From Adiantum capillus-veneris (Eukaryota; Streptophyta; Polypodiopsida; Polypodiales; Pteridaceae): DNA of 64,000 nt. Made by a program: the position numbers and the translations under genes. The notes beneath the pieces were generated by a model that was given only the letters and a program-made list of their open reading frames with translations, did no database searches and was not told the origin of the DNA. The stretch is taken from positions 39,439,558 through 39,503,557 of the forward strand of contig CM043946.1 of NCBI GenBank assembly GCA_014529385.2, read 5' to 3'. This document shows, in pieces, positions 1 through 12,296 of this stretch (within the stretch, counting starts at the first letter, position 1; each line of letters opens with the position of its first letter).

Positions 1-807
1 CTCTCTTGCAAATTACTCATGCTGGCACCCCATTGGACTCTACAAAGCTTAGCCAATCATAATTGAGAAGCATAAGTGATAGCCTTGTGACATGTGTCCT
101 CCATTCCCCTTTTGTGAGAGCTTTAGGTAATTAAATAATGCAACTAAACTCTCATTGGACCCCTTTGTCTTCTAGCCAATAGGAATCAGGCAAGCCATTG
201 AGGTGTTGAATGCTCATTGGACCCCTTGGGAGACTGTCCAATAGTCTTCTAGAGAGATTCATTCTTATTGGTGCTTTTATCAAGTGTTATTAAATGAATT
301 AAACTAGATTTACTCTAGCATAATTCTCATTGGTCCACCTCTATGGCCATCCAATAGGATTTGAGTGCACCTTGTGGGCAACTGGGCTAGGGACCTGACA
401 TGTGCCACCTATTCCCTTTGTGTAAAGGGAGCCTGTGAGTGTGCGTGTGTGTGTTTCTCTCTCATCCCCTACTTACAGGGCTCGCCCCCTCCTATGTAGG
501 AGTCTTGAAGACTTTTGTGTACACTAACAAAGCATCCAATTTCACTAAGCTTGACCATTTGCACATAACCTTTGAATTTTGGAACCTTAGCATTTGGAAG
601 TCTTAATGGACTGAACCTTAGGGTCTTTGAAGCCCATTGTTGCACATTGATCTTTTGCAGATGGCCCCCCCTTTGGATCCCTACTGTGGCCAGTCTACCA
701 GCTTATCTAATATTCTAGCTTTTTCTCCCTTGGCACTTCCCCATATTAAATGATCAGTTTAACATGAGAAAATCGTTTAGGAGAATTAGATATTAGTTAT
801 TATGACA
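1..807 (-). repeat. gypsy-2 3' LTR, cut by the window edge
   Basis: This stretch is a direct repeat of 16078-16963. Both copies end at the same point (TTATTATGACA, then TTAAC here and CTGAA in the other copy), so an element boundary lies at 807. Read on the minus strand the repeat begins TGTCATAATAAC, as an LTR should. Because the other copy is followed by a primer-binding site, I read this one as the 3' LTR of the same minus-strand element. No good polypurine tract is visible next to it, so it could instead be a solo LTR of the same family. A short GT run near 437-455 is much longer in the other copy. Confidence 0.7.

Positions 808-2492
<1,685 letters not shown>

Positions 2493-2564
<72 letters not shown>
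2493..2564. repeat. (CT)n microsatellite
   Basis: An uninterrupted run of about 36 CT units. Confidence 0.98.
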
Positions 2565-2567
<3 letters not shown>

Positions 2568-2782
2568 GTATGGCATTAAAACTTATGTTCTTCTTCTCCT
2601 CTTTGTGAGTATCGAGAGAGGTCTTGAGTTCAACTCTCCTCGTCAGATAGATCTTTAAGGCTTACTGGGATAGTTTCCTATGAAGTTAAAATCTACTTCT
2701 TCTTCTCTCTCTAAGTGGCATTAAAAATCTGCCCAAAAAGATACGTGCCAACGAGCCTGCTGTAAGCCGTTTTTGAACTGCA

Positions 2783-2857
<75 letters not shown>

Positions 2858-2860
2858 ACA
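2783..2860. repeat. (CT)n-(CA)n compound microsatellite
   Basis: About 50 bases of CT, with one TTT interruption, followed by about 28 bases of CA. On the opposite strand this is the same GT-then-GA arrangement as at 1857 and 20335. Confidence 0.97.
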
Positions 2861-3204
2861 TGCGCGCGTGCGTGTACACACACACACATTCCCTCTAGTG
2901 CTCGGAAAAATCATTTTTTTAGACATACAAAATTCCCTTTCTTAAAAATTTTAAGAGGAAATTTTAGAAAAATAGGTTTATTTTTTGGGTTTTTACACTA
3001 ATTTTTTCTATTTTGGGATGGAATTTATCCTTTTCCCCTTGCTCTCAACCGACATTTTTGAAATTGAAAATGACACGATATTAAGTTGAGAGACATTTTT
3101 CTCGAACACTGATTCCTTTTATCTCTCTCCCACCACTTAAAATATGGTAGTCTAGGTTTGGGGCTTCTCAAAGTTGATTTCCGCATCGGTCACGCTCTCT
3201 GTTC

Positions 3205-3446
3205 TCAAGATTTTATCTCTGCTCTCAAGATTCTATCAAGCCTCAGCTTCATAAAAGTTATCCACAACTCATCTGTAGAAACGAGCTCCACTGCAGGCCA
3301 TTTCAATCGCTTAATGATGTCATGAAATTTTTCCAGAAACTCGGGCTCAATCACAAGCCAGAAGTCTTGTTCCTTATTACATTGCTCTCCAAAGAGCCGC
3401 AATCTCTCTTTCATGAGCTCTTGGAAATGCTCCTCCTCATCTCTTT
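3205..3446 (-). pseudogene. YCF54: YCF54-like gene fragment (chlorophyll cyclase assembly factor)
   Basis: About 80 codons on the minus strand match the central YCF54 domain. Signature pieces in order are EEEHFQEL, ERLRLFGE, QDFWLVIEPEFLEKF, PAVELVSTDELWITFMKLRLDR and a stop shortly after. YCF54 (LCAA) is a plastid protein needed for the Mg-protoporphyrin monomethyl ester cyclase step of chlorophyll synthesis. The transit peptide and first part of the domain are missing, and so are the roughly 50 C-terminal residues of the plant protein. The reading frame itself is unbroken. Its 5' end meets the start of a cytochrome P450 fragment on the opposite strand within about 20 bases. I read it as a captured gene fragment, not a working gene; one exon of a real gene is less likely because of the abrupt junction. 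Confidence 0.8.
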
Positions 3447-3457
3447 GCATCGGACGC

Positions 3458-3777
3458 ACTTACTGTGACGAGAAGTATTTCTCGAACGCAAGCACATTCA
3501 ATCCATCGCGGTTCGATCACGAGGTGCAGAATATGGAAGGAGATGGCCCTCCGCCCTTTACGCACGTGCCCTTTGGCGTTGGCCCTCATTCGTGCTGTGC
3601 CCGGGCAATGTGTTTGCCAAGATGACCATGTGCGTGTATATGCATGTTTTGGTGTGCAATTTCAAATGGGCTTCGCTGAATACATACAAGAAGGTGTCCA
3701 TCTGCAAGTTCCCAACCCTCATGCAAGGATACCCAGCCACCATCATTCAAAAGAAGCTGTCCGTACTCCTCTCATAG
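3458..3777 (+). pseudogene. cytochrome P450 C-terminal fragment (clan-85-like)
   Basis: The plus strand encodes the last 105 or so codons of a plant P450. The pieces are the PERF-like motif FNPSRFD, then PPPFTHVPFG, and the heme-binding loop FGVGPHSC, whose cysteine would be the heme ligand. After that loop the frame is displaced by a small net insertion near 3592-3606. It resumes as CPGNVFAKMTM, VCNFKWASL and a C-terminus with GYPATIIQKKL, ending at a TAG. The order and spacing resemble CYP716/CYP88-type enzymes, but the subfamily is uncertain. Everything upstream of the heme region (I-helix, K-helix ExxR) is absent. With the frameshift and truncation it cannot encode an active enzyme. It sits head to head with the YCF54 fragment. 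Confidence 0.82.
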
Positions 3778-3842
3778 CTCCGACTCCCCAGTAAGCACGC
3801 CATGTCTGCTCAGTAGCTCGAGCAATTGACCCATTACCATGG

Positions 3843-3843
<1 letters not shown>

Positions 3844-3888
<45 letters not shown>

Positions 3889-3973
3889 ACTCTCTCTCAA
3901 AGCACCATTCAGAAACTGCTCAAAGCAGTGCGCACTGGAGCGCACTGTTTTGGGCAGTTTCTGACGTCGCTTT

Positions 3974-4017
<44 letters not shown>

Positions 4018-4044
4018 CGGTGCGCATTGTTTGGTGAATGTTGC

Positions 4045-4102
<58 letters not shown>

Positions 4103-4207
4103 AAGCACTCGATCATACATAATGCACACAAGTCGGTGCTTTGGAAAATTTGCTTCAGTATAGTGTCCCATCAGTTTTTTGGATGTCGCTTTTGGAGGGG
4201 GGGGGGG

Positions 4208-4256
<49 letters not shown>

Positions 4257-4346
4257 GAGCACTCGATCATACATAATGCACACAAGTCGGTGCTTTGGAA
4301 AATTTGCTTCAGTATAGTGTCCCATCAGTTTTTTGGATGTCGCTTT

Positions 4347-4433
<87 letters not shown>
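3844..4433. repeat. modular tandem array of short spacers and (GA)n tracts
   Basis: A CT tract at 3844-3889 is followed by four GA tracts (about 3975-4012, 4049-4092, 4211-4246, 4349-4433). Each GA tract is preceded by a related spacer ending in a GTCGCTTTT-like sequence. The two longest spacers (4103-4195 and 4256-4345) are almost identical and are edged by runs of 10 or more G. Each unit is therefore a unique segment plus a GA microsatellite. Confidence 0.9.
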
Positions 4434-4435
<2 letters not shown>

Positions 4436-4440
4436 GACAA

Positions 4441-6082
4441 GCAAGCAATGGAGATGTTTATAAGCAACACAAGTAAATTGGAGGGTTAATGCACAAGTTG
4501 CAAGCTAGCTGTTGAGATCAACAATGCATGCTGCAAGTTGTTGTGCAATCTCAAGAAGCAAATGGTGGGGGAGTGGGCTGTCTTGCATAAGCTGGCTGCC
4601 AAGCCCAACCATGCAAGGTGCCACCTTATTTGCAATCTGGGACTTGCTGCAAGGCAATTTGTGAGTGCATCAAGAAGAACGTTATGAAGCAAGGCACGAG
4701 GCTGGGGACTAGGGCCACGAGTTCATCCTCTCACAAAGTTCCTATTGACAATACCTCCATCCTCTAATGCCTACATATTTTGGGATGCTGCTGCTCAATA
4801 TTCAACACCGTTTCATTTCATATTATCACGATATTATCTTATCTCTTGCTATAGAATAACTCATGAAATTATAAGTTTCTCTTACATGCACATGCAAGAA
4901 GCCAAAAGAGGTCCTTTGATGTCCTAGGAACAATTCCAAGAGACTTGAAAGATCTATCCGATGAGTTTGGAAAAAAAGAAGGAGAAGAAGAAGAAGAAGA
5001 AGAAGAAGAAGAAGAAGAAGGGAGAAGCCACTCATACATGTAGTTGTAGAAAAAGTAATTGGTGGTGCTATATTGTGAGCTTTACTATGGGACTTGGGTG
5101 CATTGACATGCTCATAATTGGTTGCATAATAGTTATTCTAACAACCCATTACCATCATGATCAGATGTCTGAGTTGCAATCATGCCACTTTGAAATTGAA
5201 AAATGTCGTTAAGAGCATCAACTTACTGACATTAGGCTATTGCACAGTGCAGACTCAAGGAGTTCACCTTCCAAGGGCAAGCCCCTTCCTTCAAAAGAAA
5301 TCAGCCTATACTCCTAGCTGCAATCCTTCAGTAAAAGGCCCAAACTTTTCTTGGCTAGGTTAGAAGCATGGCTACCTCCAAACATACTAACCAAGGTCAT
5401 GGGCTATGTAGGCTAGCCCTACCTTTTTGGTCCCAAATTTGAGCAAGTCTGCACTCTTTTATGGGGGGATTAAAGTACTCTATTGTGATGGTCTGTGGAG
5501 TCAAAAAGCTTTACCTTTACTAAATCTAGGCCAAAGCATTTACTAGCATATTACACTTTGTGGTTAAATAAATACTAATAGATTTGTCACATTTGGAGAT
5601 TCCCATTATTGGAGCTTTACTCCTAATTGTGCAATGTAGGCATATCTTCAAAATTGTTTGGAAACCATCATGTGGTAAAAAAATAGATACTCACAAAAAA
5701 GAGAGATATAGCCTTTGACTCCATGGAAACACTACCTTCTTCATGCACCCAAAAAATAATCTCTTCACACACTTGATGATGCACCATCAATGTCTCTAAG
5801 GATGAGAGCAAAAAGCTTGATGCTAGATTGAGCACATGGATTGGTGCAAAGCAAAGGTTATAAATGTGAGCCTAAGGGTGCAGCAAGAAGTTTGTTAGCT
5901 TAGTCCACATAAAGTTATATGGGTATCATTAAGAGAAAATGCTACTTCCTCTCTTAGTGCCCACAATAGGATTTGTGATAGAGTTCTCAAAGTTATTAAC
6001 TAACTTTTTTGTAAGGAATCTCGAATTTTCGCTCAGTTTTTTCTTAGCTCAGAAATGTGTGCTCAAAGAATAGTAAAACTCA
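4441..6082. other. unassigned stretch with a (GAA)n microsatellite
   Basis: No gene recognised. A GAA/AAG trinucleotide run of about 47 bases lies at 4974-5020. The rest carries many stops on both strands. It lies between the microsatellite array and the family A Copia remnant, and shows no retroelement motif I can name. Confidence 0.4.
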
Positions 6083-7350
6083 ATGTTGAGGACATCACTC
6101 AAACCACACCACATAGGAAAACATGGGCCATGCCATATAAATATTCGCTCGGAAAATATCGCTCGGTGTATGGTAAGACTCAGGGGTATGAGGCAGTGGA
6201 AGAGGCAGATGCATGGTGCTACTATGAGGACAGATGCTAGAGAGTTTGCATGTGACGGGCATGTCACTTTTGAGTCTAGCTTGCCTTCAGACTACTTTGT
6301 GTCTTGGGATAGCACATCGTCTACGCATTTTCTACTATACGAGCATGGAGTTTTTCACATTACGCCATGTCGTGATTTATTTTTCTCTTTCTCTAGTGGG
6401 AGACTTGGTTGTGTGCAGTTTGCTGATGGTTCAACATATGACATAGAGGGTGCTGGAGATGTATGCATGGCTTTACCTAGCGGTGCATTGCTTATGCTAC
6501 GAGATGTACGTTATGTACCAAAACTCAGCCAGAGTCTCATTTCAGTGCATCAGTTGTTGCAGAGTAGTGGACATTGTGTAATACTTGGAGAGTAATCATT
6601 TCAGATGCATAGGGGATCACTGGTGATAGCGAGAGGTGCTAGGAGTATTTTGGTATACCCTTTGCATACTTTTGACACTAGAGGCGGTGTAGTCTCTGTG
6701 TATTTGCAGTCATGTTTGGAGCGAAAGACGAGGCATGTCTCTTTGTGGATGTGCTGCATGGAGAGCAAGTTGTGCATCTGTCTTGTGGTGACGTTCACAC
6801 AGACATTGGTATCTCAAGGGATGCACAGCTTTGCCAGTCATCCGTTGAGGTGACATTAGTTGAGCCACAGACCGATGTATTGTTCTATGATGCGTATGAT
6901 ACGTTTGAGGAAAATAGTGTCCTTCACACAGCTGTGTGTGATTGCAGTGGTGCTGATTTTTCGCTTTTGCAGTCATCCACAACAGATATGCCTTTGCCAG
7001 ATGATGTTGACATGGTGATGCATAGTCAGGTGGTTCTTGATGAGGATGCATATGGCACTGAGGTTGCTAATAGGGATAGGGCGGTACACATAGTGCATGT
7101 TTTGTCAGCTTTTGGGCCTCTCATGTATGACCTTTTGGTCTCGAGACCTGATCTTGCTTATGCGGTTGTTGCATTTGCAGTGGGAGTTGTCAGTCGTGCG
7201 ATAATTGACACTCGCATTGTGTATTCTGGAGCCATGCAGGTTGTCACACGATACCTGCATGAGGAGTGTCATCGTGGCTCTAGTCCTAGTGGTATGCATG
7301 TTGCATCTACACTAGAGCGGTTACAGAGTGAGCTAGTGGGCATATGTTGA
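6083..7350 (+). pseudogene. Copia family A deletion derivative (protease region joined to RT tail)
   Basis: The first part (6340-6595) corresponds to the Copia protease and following region: FHITP, SFSSGRLGCVQFADGS, YDIEGAGDVC, RDVRYVPKLSQSLISV. After a frame change at about 6600, MHRGSLVIARGARS and RHVSLW continue it. Integrase and most of the reverse transcriptase are missing. The next recognisable piece (about 7110-7230) is the RT tail, with GPLMYDLLVSRPDLAYAV and VGVVSR. The protease DSGA motif is replaced by EHGV, so it is inactive. A polypurine tract and LTR follow at 7423-7673. The copy at 22.6-23.8 kb has the same internal join, so this looks like an amplified non-autonomous form and not a private deletion. 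Confidence 0.75.
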
Positions 7351-7422
7351 GAGTCGTCTTCTCTCACCTCTTGTATATACTAGTTGTAGTCTAGTCTTCT
7401 CGCCACCTATCAGTACACAATC

Positions 7423-7433
7423 TTTAGTGGGAG
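7423..7433 (+). other. polypurine tract of family A Copia
   Basis: TTAGTGGGAGA sits just upstream of the LTR start, the expected place for plus-strand priming. The 33-kb copy has TTTAGTGGGAGAT in the same place on its own strand. Confidence 0.7.
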
Positions 7434-7435
7434 AA

Positions 7436-7673
7436 TTTTAAGGTCAAGGCGTGTGCCCTCACCGTGCTTTGCTCGTGTCCGCTAGGCAATGTCCGACCGC
7501 CCACATTTATCTCCTTATTCTTTATACATACAAAGAATAAGGATCTCTCACTCACATTCTCACATGGTGCTCACACAGTGTGGGAGATCCACCCACATCC
7601 TATGTCATGCTCTCTCTGTCCCTCTCTCCCCTTCTCACTCTCTGCGCACGCACATCGCATTCGCGCTCTCACA
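7436..7673 (+). repeat. family A Copia 3' LTR
   Basis: Homologous to the LTR-like segments ending at 22629, 28254 and 33180 (opposite strand). Shared landmarks are the GGTCAAGGCG-type start, a CCTTATTCTTTATA stretch with a nearby inverted copy (AAGAATAAGG), and flanking GT/CA-rich sequence. It ends in CTCTCACA at the junction with interrupted gypsy-2 RT sequence, which fits insertion there. The first bases have drifted from TGTTGGGG. No matching 5' LTR was found upstream of 6083. Confidence 0.65.
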
Positions 7674-7679
7674 ATGTAG

Positions 7680-7924
7680 TGCGAAATGCGGTCTTTACAA
7701 TGTCTTGATCAACTATACTTATTTGATGGTAGCCACTTTTTAGGTCAATCCTACTGAAGTAGGTCGACCATTGTAGCTTATTAAATAGGTCTTCTACCCG
7801 TGGAACGGGAAATTTATTTTTGATAGTGATCCTATTTAGTGCTCTATAGTCGACACACATACAATATGTGCCATCTTTCTTTTGCACTAATAACACAAGT
7901 GAGCAAAATGGAGATGAGCTAGGC
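7680..7924 (-). pseudogene. gypsy-2 reverse transcriptase, second part
   Basis: On the minus strand this reads RPSSSPFCSLVLLVQKKDG, CVDYRALNRITIKNKFPVPR, YFSRIDLKSGYHQI and KTAFRT, the fingers and first palm motif of a Ty3/Gypsy reverse transcriptase (catalytic Asp in RIDLKSGYHQ). It is cut on one side by family A LTR sequence near 7676 and on the other by copia-1. Removing copia-1 and one copy of the CTAAC duplication joins it in frame to the RT start at 13589-13620 (EKGMV to RPSSSPF). The rest of RT, with the second catalytic Asp pair, was not found beyond family A. Confidence 0.9.
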
Positions 7925-7929
7925 CTAAC

Positions 7930-8129
7930 TGAAGGAGTACGAGCGGAAGTGCGACGCGAGAGAGAGTGCGAGAAGAAGAGCACGACGATATGGTGAACTC
8001 GCTCTACTGTAATGTGTAGAGCATAGTGAGTTCTTATTAGGTTTTTACAAAAGAATATGTGTACATACCTGGCGGCCCGGGCGACCAAATTCCCACCTGG
8101 GCGACCACATTGGGCTTTATACCCCAACA
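7930..8129 (-). repeat. copia-1 3' LTR
   Basis: 200 bp. On the minus strand it begins TGTTGGGGTATAAAGCCC and ends CTCCTTCA. It differs from the 5' LTR by a few substitutions and an 8-bp length change near 8080-8100. A TATAAAG box lies only about 8 bases inside the LTR, leaving a very short U3 if it is the promoter. Confidence 0.95.
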
Positions 8130-8139
8130 ACCTCCCACT
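8130..8139 (-). other. copia-1 polypurine tract
   Basis: On the minus strand AGTGGGAGGT sits directly before the 3' LTR, as required for second-strand priming. Confidence 0.85.
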
Positions 8140-8218
8140 TAAAGTCCAATGTGGTACTTTAAGTGTGAGAGAAGCTACTATACAAGCTAATATACAAGAG
8201 ATGTAGAGAAGTGATGTA

Positions 8219-9436
8219 CTACCCTACACCTAACTGCTTGCGAAAATGCGCAAAGCTCTCTGAGGGAAGTCCTTTTGTAAGTAGATCAGCAGGATTTTCT
8301 GTGGTGTGAACTTTGACAAGCTGAAGTTGCTTATCCTCGAGCATTTCCCTGATGAAATGATACTTCACATCCACATGCTTTGTCTTTGAGTGATAAACTG
8401 GATTGCGAGCCAATTGTATAGCACTTTGACTATCACAATATAACACAGGCATCTCTTCTTTGATTCCCAAATCTGTTACTAGTCGATTAAGCCAAATTGA
8501 TTCTTTGCATGCCTCTGATGCTGCAACATATTCAGCCTCTGTAGTAGACTGAGTAACACAATCTTGTAATCTAGAACGCCATGATACTGCTCCACCAGCC
8601 AATGTAAAGACATACCCTGACGTAGACCTTCGGTTGTCTAAGTCACCTGCATAATCTGAGTCTGTAAAACCCTTTACACTTAGCTCCTGACTCCCATAGC
8701 ATATACGCATACTCTTTGTAGCTTTCAGGTATCTCAATATTCCTTTCACTGCCTCCCAATGTTTCTTGCCTGGGTTTGACATGTATCGACTTACTACTCC
8801 CACTGCAAATGCAATGTCTGGGCGAGTAGCAATCATTGCATACATCAAACTACCCACTGCAGACGCATATGGAATCTTATCCATTTCAGCCTGTTCTTCC
8901 TCAGACACAGGACAATCTTGTTTGCTAAGTTTCACATATGGTGGCAATGGAACACTCAGTGCCTTTCCCTTCTCCATATTGAAACGTTGCAAAACCTTGT
9001 CAATATACTCTGTTTGAGATAACCAAATCAACTTCTTTGATCTGTCTCTCTCAATGCGCATACCAAGTATATGACTTGCCTCACCCATGTCTTTCATGTC
9101 AAACGATTTTGCCATCTTTGACTTCAAAGCTGAAATTTCTTCCAAGTGCTTGCCAGCAATCAACATGTCATCCACATACAAAATAAGGATCAGCCAACTA
9201 CCATCCTTAGCCTTCTTTGTATATAGACAGTGATCGAACTCACTACGTTTGTAGCCTTGAGAAAGCATAAACTTGTGGAATTTATGGTACCATGCCCTCG
9301 GTGATTGTTTTAAGCCATAAAGACTCTTTAACAACTGGCATACCCAATCTTCCTTGCCTTTCTCAACAAACCCTTCTGGCTGCTGCATGTAAATTTCCAC
9401 ATCTAAATCACCATGCAAGAACGCTTGTCTTGACAT
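8219..9436 (-). pseudogene. copia-1 pol, C-terminal part (reverse transcriptase palm and RNase H)
   Basis: 405 codons. It opens inside the RT at AFLHGDLDVEIYM, continues through WVCQLLKSLYGLKQSPRAWY and the catalytic box LILYVDDMLIAG (YVDD), then the RT tail GSLMYAMIATRPDIAFAVG. The RNase H domain follows, with FTDSDYAGDLDNRRSTSGY, SRLQDCVTQSTTEAEYVA and the acidic CDSQSAIQLARNP, and ends TENPADLLTKGLP. All catalytic residues I can check are present. It is displaced from the upstream frame by one extra base in the run at 9425-9426 (ACAAGCG where ACAGCG is expected), so the polyprotein is broken at VKTAFLHGDL. Confidence 0.93.
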
Positions 9437-12296
9437 CCATTTGGTGCAACACCAAATCTAATATGGCAACCAATGCAAGAAAGCATCTCAATGTAGTCAT
9501 CTTGACCACCGGAGAGAAGACTTCATCAAAGTCAATGCCTTGTTCTTGCTTAAAGCCCTTGGCAACAAGCCTTGCTTTGTACTTTGGCTGACTATCATGA
9601 GCGGTGATCTTATACCTGTAAACCCATTTACAAGGTAGAGCCTTTTTGCCCTGTGGTAATTTAACTAGCTTCCATGTCTTGTTTTTATGCAGAGCTGTCA
9701 TCTCTGACTGCATGGCCAATTGCCAATTCCCGGAGTCCTTCATTTGCACTGCTTCCTTGTAACATGAAGGCTCATTGCAATCAGTCAACATGACATAGTT
9801 CATAGATGGAACAAACCTATCAGGAGGTCGCGTGACACGTCCAGATCTACGCACAATAGGTGGCTCAGGCTCAGCCACAACCTGTGGTTCCACTCTATCC
9901 TGTCCTTGCTCCTCTTGAGCCCTGACATTTTGTCTTGCACGTGCAGGTCCATCTTCTTGGAAGACAACTCTTCTAATCTCCTCAACCCTCTCTGGTTTAG
10001 AATGATATTTGGATTCATTAAAGTGAACATCATTGCTGCGGACAACCTTTCTGGATTCGGGATCCCAAAGTCTGTACCCCATCTCACCAGAATTACCATA
10101 GCCTAGAAAGATGCACTTTCTACTCTTTGGCTCAAGTTTGTTCCTAAATTCCTTTGGAACGTGAGTATATGCCTCACAGCCAAAGACTCTGAGATGCTTG
10201 TATGAGGGCATTTTGCCTGACCATACCATCTCTGGCACTGAATCCTTCTGCAAAACCTTGCTAGGAGATCTATTTACAAGATGAACAGCTGTTGATACAG
10301 CTTCAGCCCAAAAACCATTTGGCAGTTGTGCATTAGACAACATACTTCTGACCTTCTCTTGTATGGTCCTATTCATCCTCTCAGCAACACCATTTTGAGG
10401 AGGATTGTAAGGAGCAGTAAGTTCACGTTTTATACCTTTTGACTCACAAAAGTCCTGAAAGGCCTTTGAAACATACTCTCCACCATTGTCAGTGTGTAAG
10501 CATTTAAGCTTCTTGCCACTCTGATTCTCCGCAAGTGTCACAAACGTTTTGAAAACACTAAACGCTTCATCCTTGTGCTTGAGAAAGTAAACCCATACTT
10601 TCCTCGAGTAATCATCTATAAATGTCATAAAGTAAGAAGCTCCCCCTAGAGATAGGTTAGGCATAGGTCCACACAAATCACTATGAACAAGTGCCAACTG
10701 TGTATCTCTTCTATTGCTTCTATGCTTATGTGGCTGCTGTGTTTGCTTACCATACAAACAATGTTCACAGAATTCAAAATCATTAAATGAAAAGCCAGGC
10801 AAATAACCAGAACGAGACAAGATTTCCATTCCCTTCTTGGACATATGTCCTAACCGGCAATGCCACAAAGAAACGTTCGGCTGCTCAGTTACATTGATTA
10901 CATTTGTAGAGACATTTGAGACATAAATCATATGTATCAAATGTCCTAACCGGCAATGCCACAAAGAAACGTTCGGCTGCTCAGTTACATTGATTACATT
11001 TTTAGAGACATTTGATACATAAATCATGTAAAGTCCTCCAGACTTTACTCCATGTGCTACTGTCATAGAACCCTTGGATATCTTCCACATGTTCTGTCCA
11101 AAAGTGGTGACGTAGCCAGCATCATCAAGTAAACCTGTGCTGATCAAGCTCTTTGTAATTGCGGGAACATGTCTCACATTCTTCAACGTGAAAGAAGATC
11201 CATTCTGAAACTTCAATTGAATATCTCCAACACCTAAGATCTCACATGTCTGCCCATTGCCTAGCCGAACATGATCTTTAGTGGTCACATAAGAGGTAAA
11301 CCACTCCTTGTTTGGAGACACATGAAGTGATGCCCCTGAGTCTATAATCCAGTCACTCAGTGCATTTCCATCAGATGCTGTAAGAAGAACTGAGTCCATT
11401 GTATTCTTCAAGAAGTAGATGTCTCCTGACACTAGACTGTCATCCTCTACAACAGTGTTTGTCACATTTATTTCTTGAATCTTCACTGAGGACTTGTTCT
11501 TCTCACCATGGTCTTCAGCTTTCTCTTTGCCTTTTTCTGCTTTCCATTCTCTGCAGTCTCTTTTCATGTGACCCTTCTTGCCACAATGGTAGCATTCTAT
11601 GTCACTCTTGCCTTTAGCACTGCGGGACTTGCTACGAGACTGATTCCTCTTTCCACCTTTGTACTTTTTTTTGGTCCTTCCCCTGACAACTAAGGCTGTT
11701 CCTTTGCCTTTGTCCATTGTCTTTCTATTGGTTTCTTCAGTAAGCAGACTTCCTTCTACACCTGCTATGTTCAAACCATCTGGAGGTGCAGAATTACTCA
11801 AAGCTGTGCGAAAAGTGTCCCAACTTTCCGGCAATGTGATCAACAGGAACATAGCTCTAACAGGTTCATCAAACTTGACACCTTGAGCTGACAACTGACT
11901 ATAGATTGTGTTGAATTCATTCAGATGATTGGAAATAGGTGTCCCTTCTTTCATCTTCAAGTCAACAAGCTTCTTAAGCCAGTATACCTGTGAAGCTGCA
12001 CTCTGCTTCTCATAAAGATCACTCAGCTTTAACCATGCTTGATAAGCCGACATCTCGTCTGCTACATTGAAGTAAACGCTTTCTGCCAAAGTCAGCATAA
12101 TGGTAGAAAGTGCCAATTCATCCATTTTGCTCCATTCATCTTCGTCCATATCTTTTGGTTTTATCCCCTTGAGCTTTATAGGTTTTATCTACTTCTTTTG
12201 TACCAACACGTGCCAAATCTGCTGCTTCCACAATGGGAAATTGGTTCCATCCAGCTTCTTGATATTGTAAAGAGCAGTGTCCTGTGATCCAGCCAT
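9408..12296 (-). pseudogene. copia-1 gag, protease, integrase and start of reverse transcriptase
   Basis: The likely start is the ATG at 12294-12296 (MAGSQD, then LDGTNFPLWKQQ, the usual Copia gag opening). An in-frame TAG at 12189-12191 (codon 36) interrupts it, possibly a former CAG. Beyond it 913 codons are open from 12149. In order are the gag helical domain, the zinc knuckle CYHCGKKGHMKRDC (CX2CX4HX4C), protease WIIDSGASLHVSP with intact DSG, and the GAG-pre-integrase domain with WHCRLGH. Integrase follows with HSDLCGP, FIDDYSRK, HTDNGGEY and NGVAERMNRT (D, D, E all present), then RT from WKLVKLPQGKKALPCKWVY. A 96-bp unit at 10846-11037 is tandemly duplicated in frame, so the WHCRLGH segment occurs twice. 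Confidence 0.93.

Noticed and set aside
4826-5035. Leucine-rich minus-strand frame that looks like a signal or membrane segment
   Set aside because: It is the reverse translation of the GAA repeat at 4974-5020.
11399-11886. Plus-strand frames rich in Cys and Leu
   Set aside because: Antisense to the copia-1 gag zinc-knuckle region.
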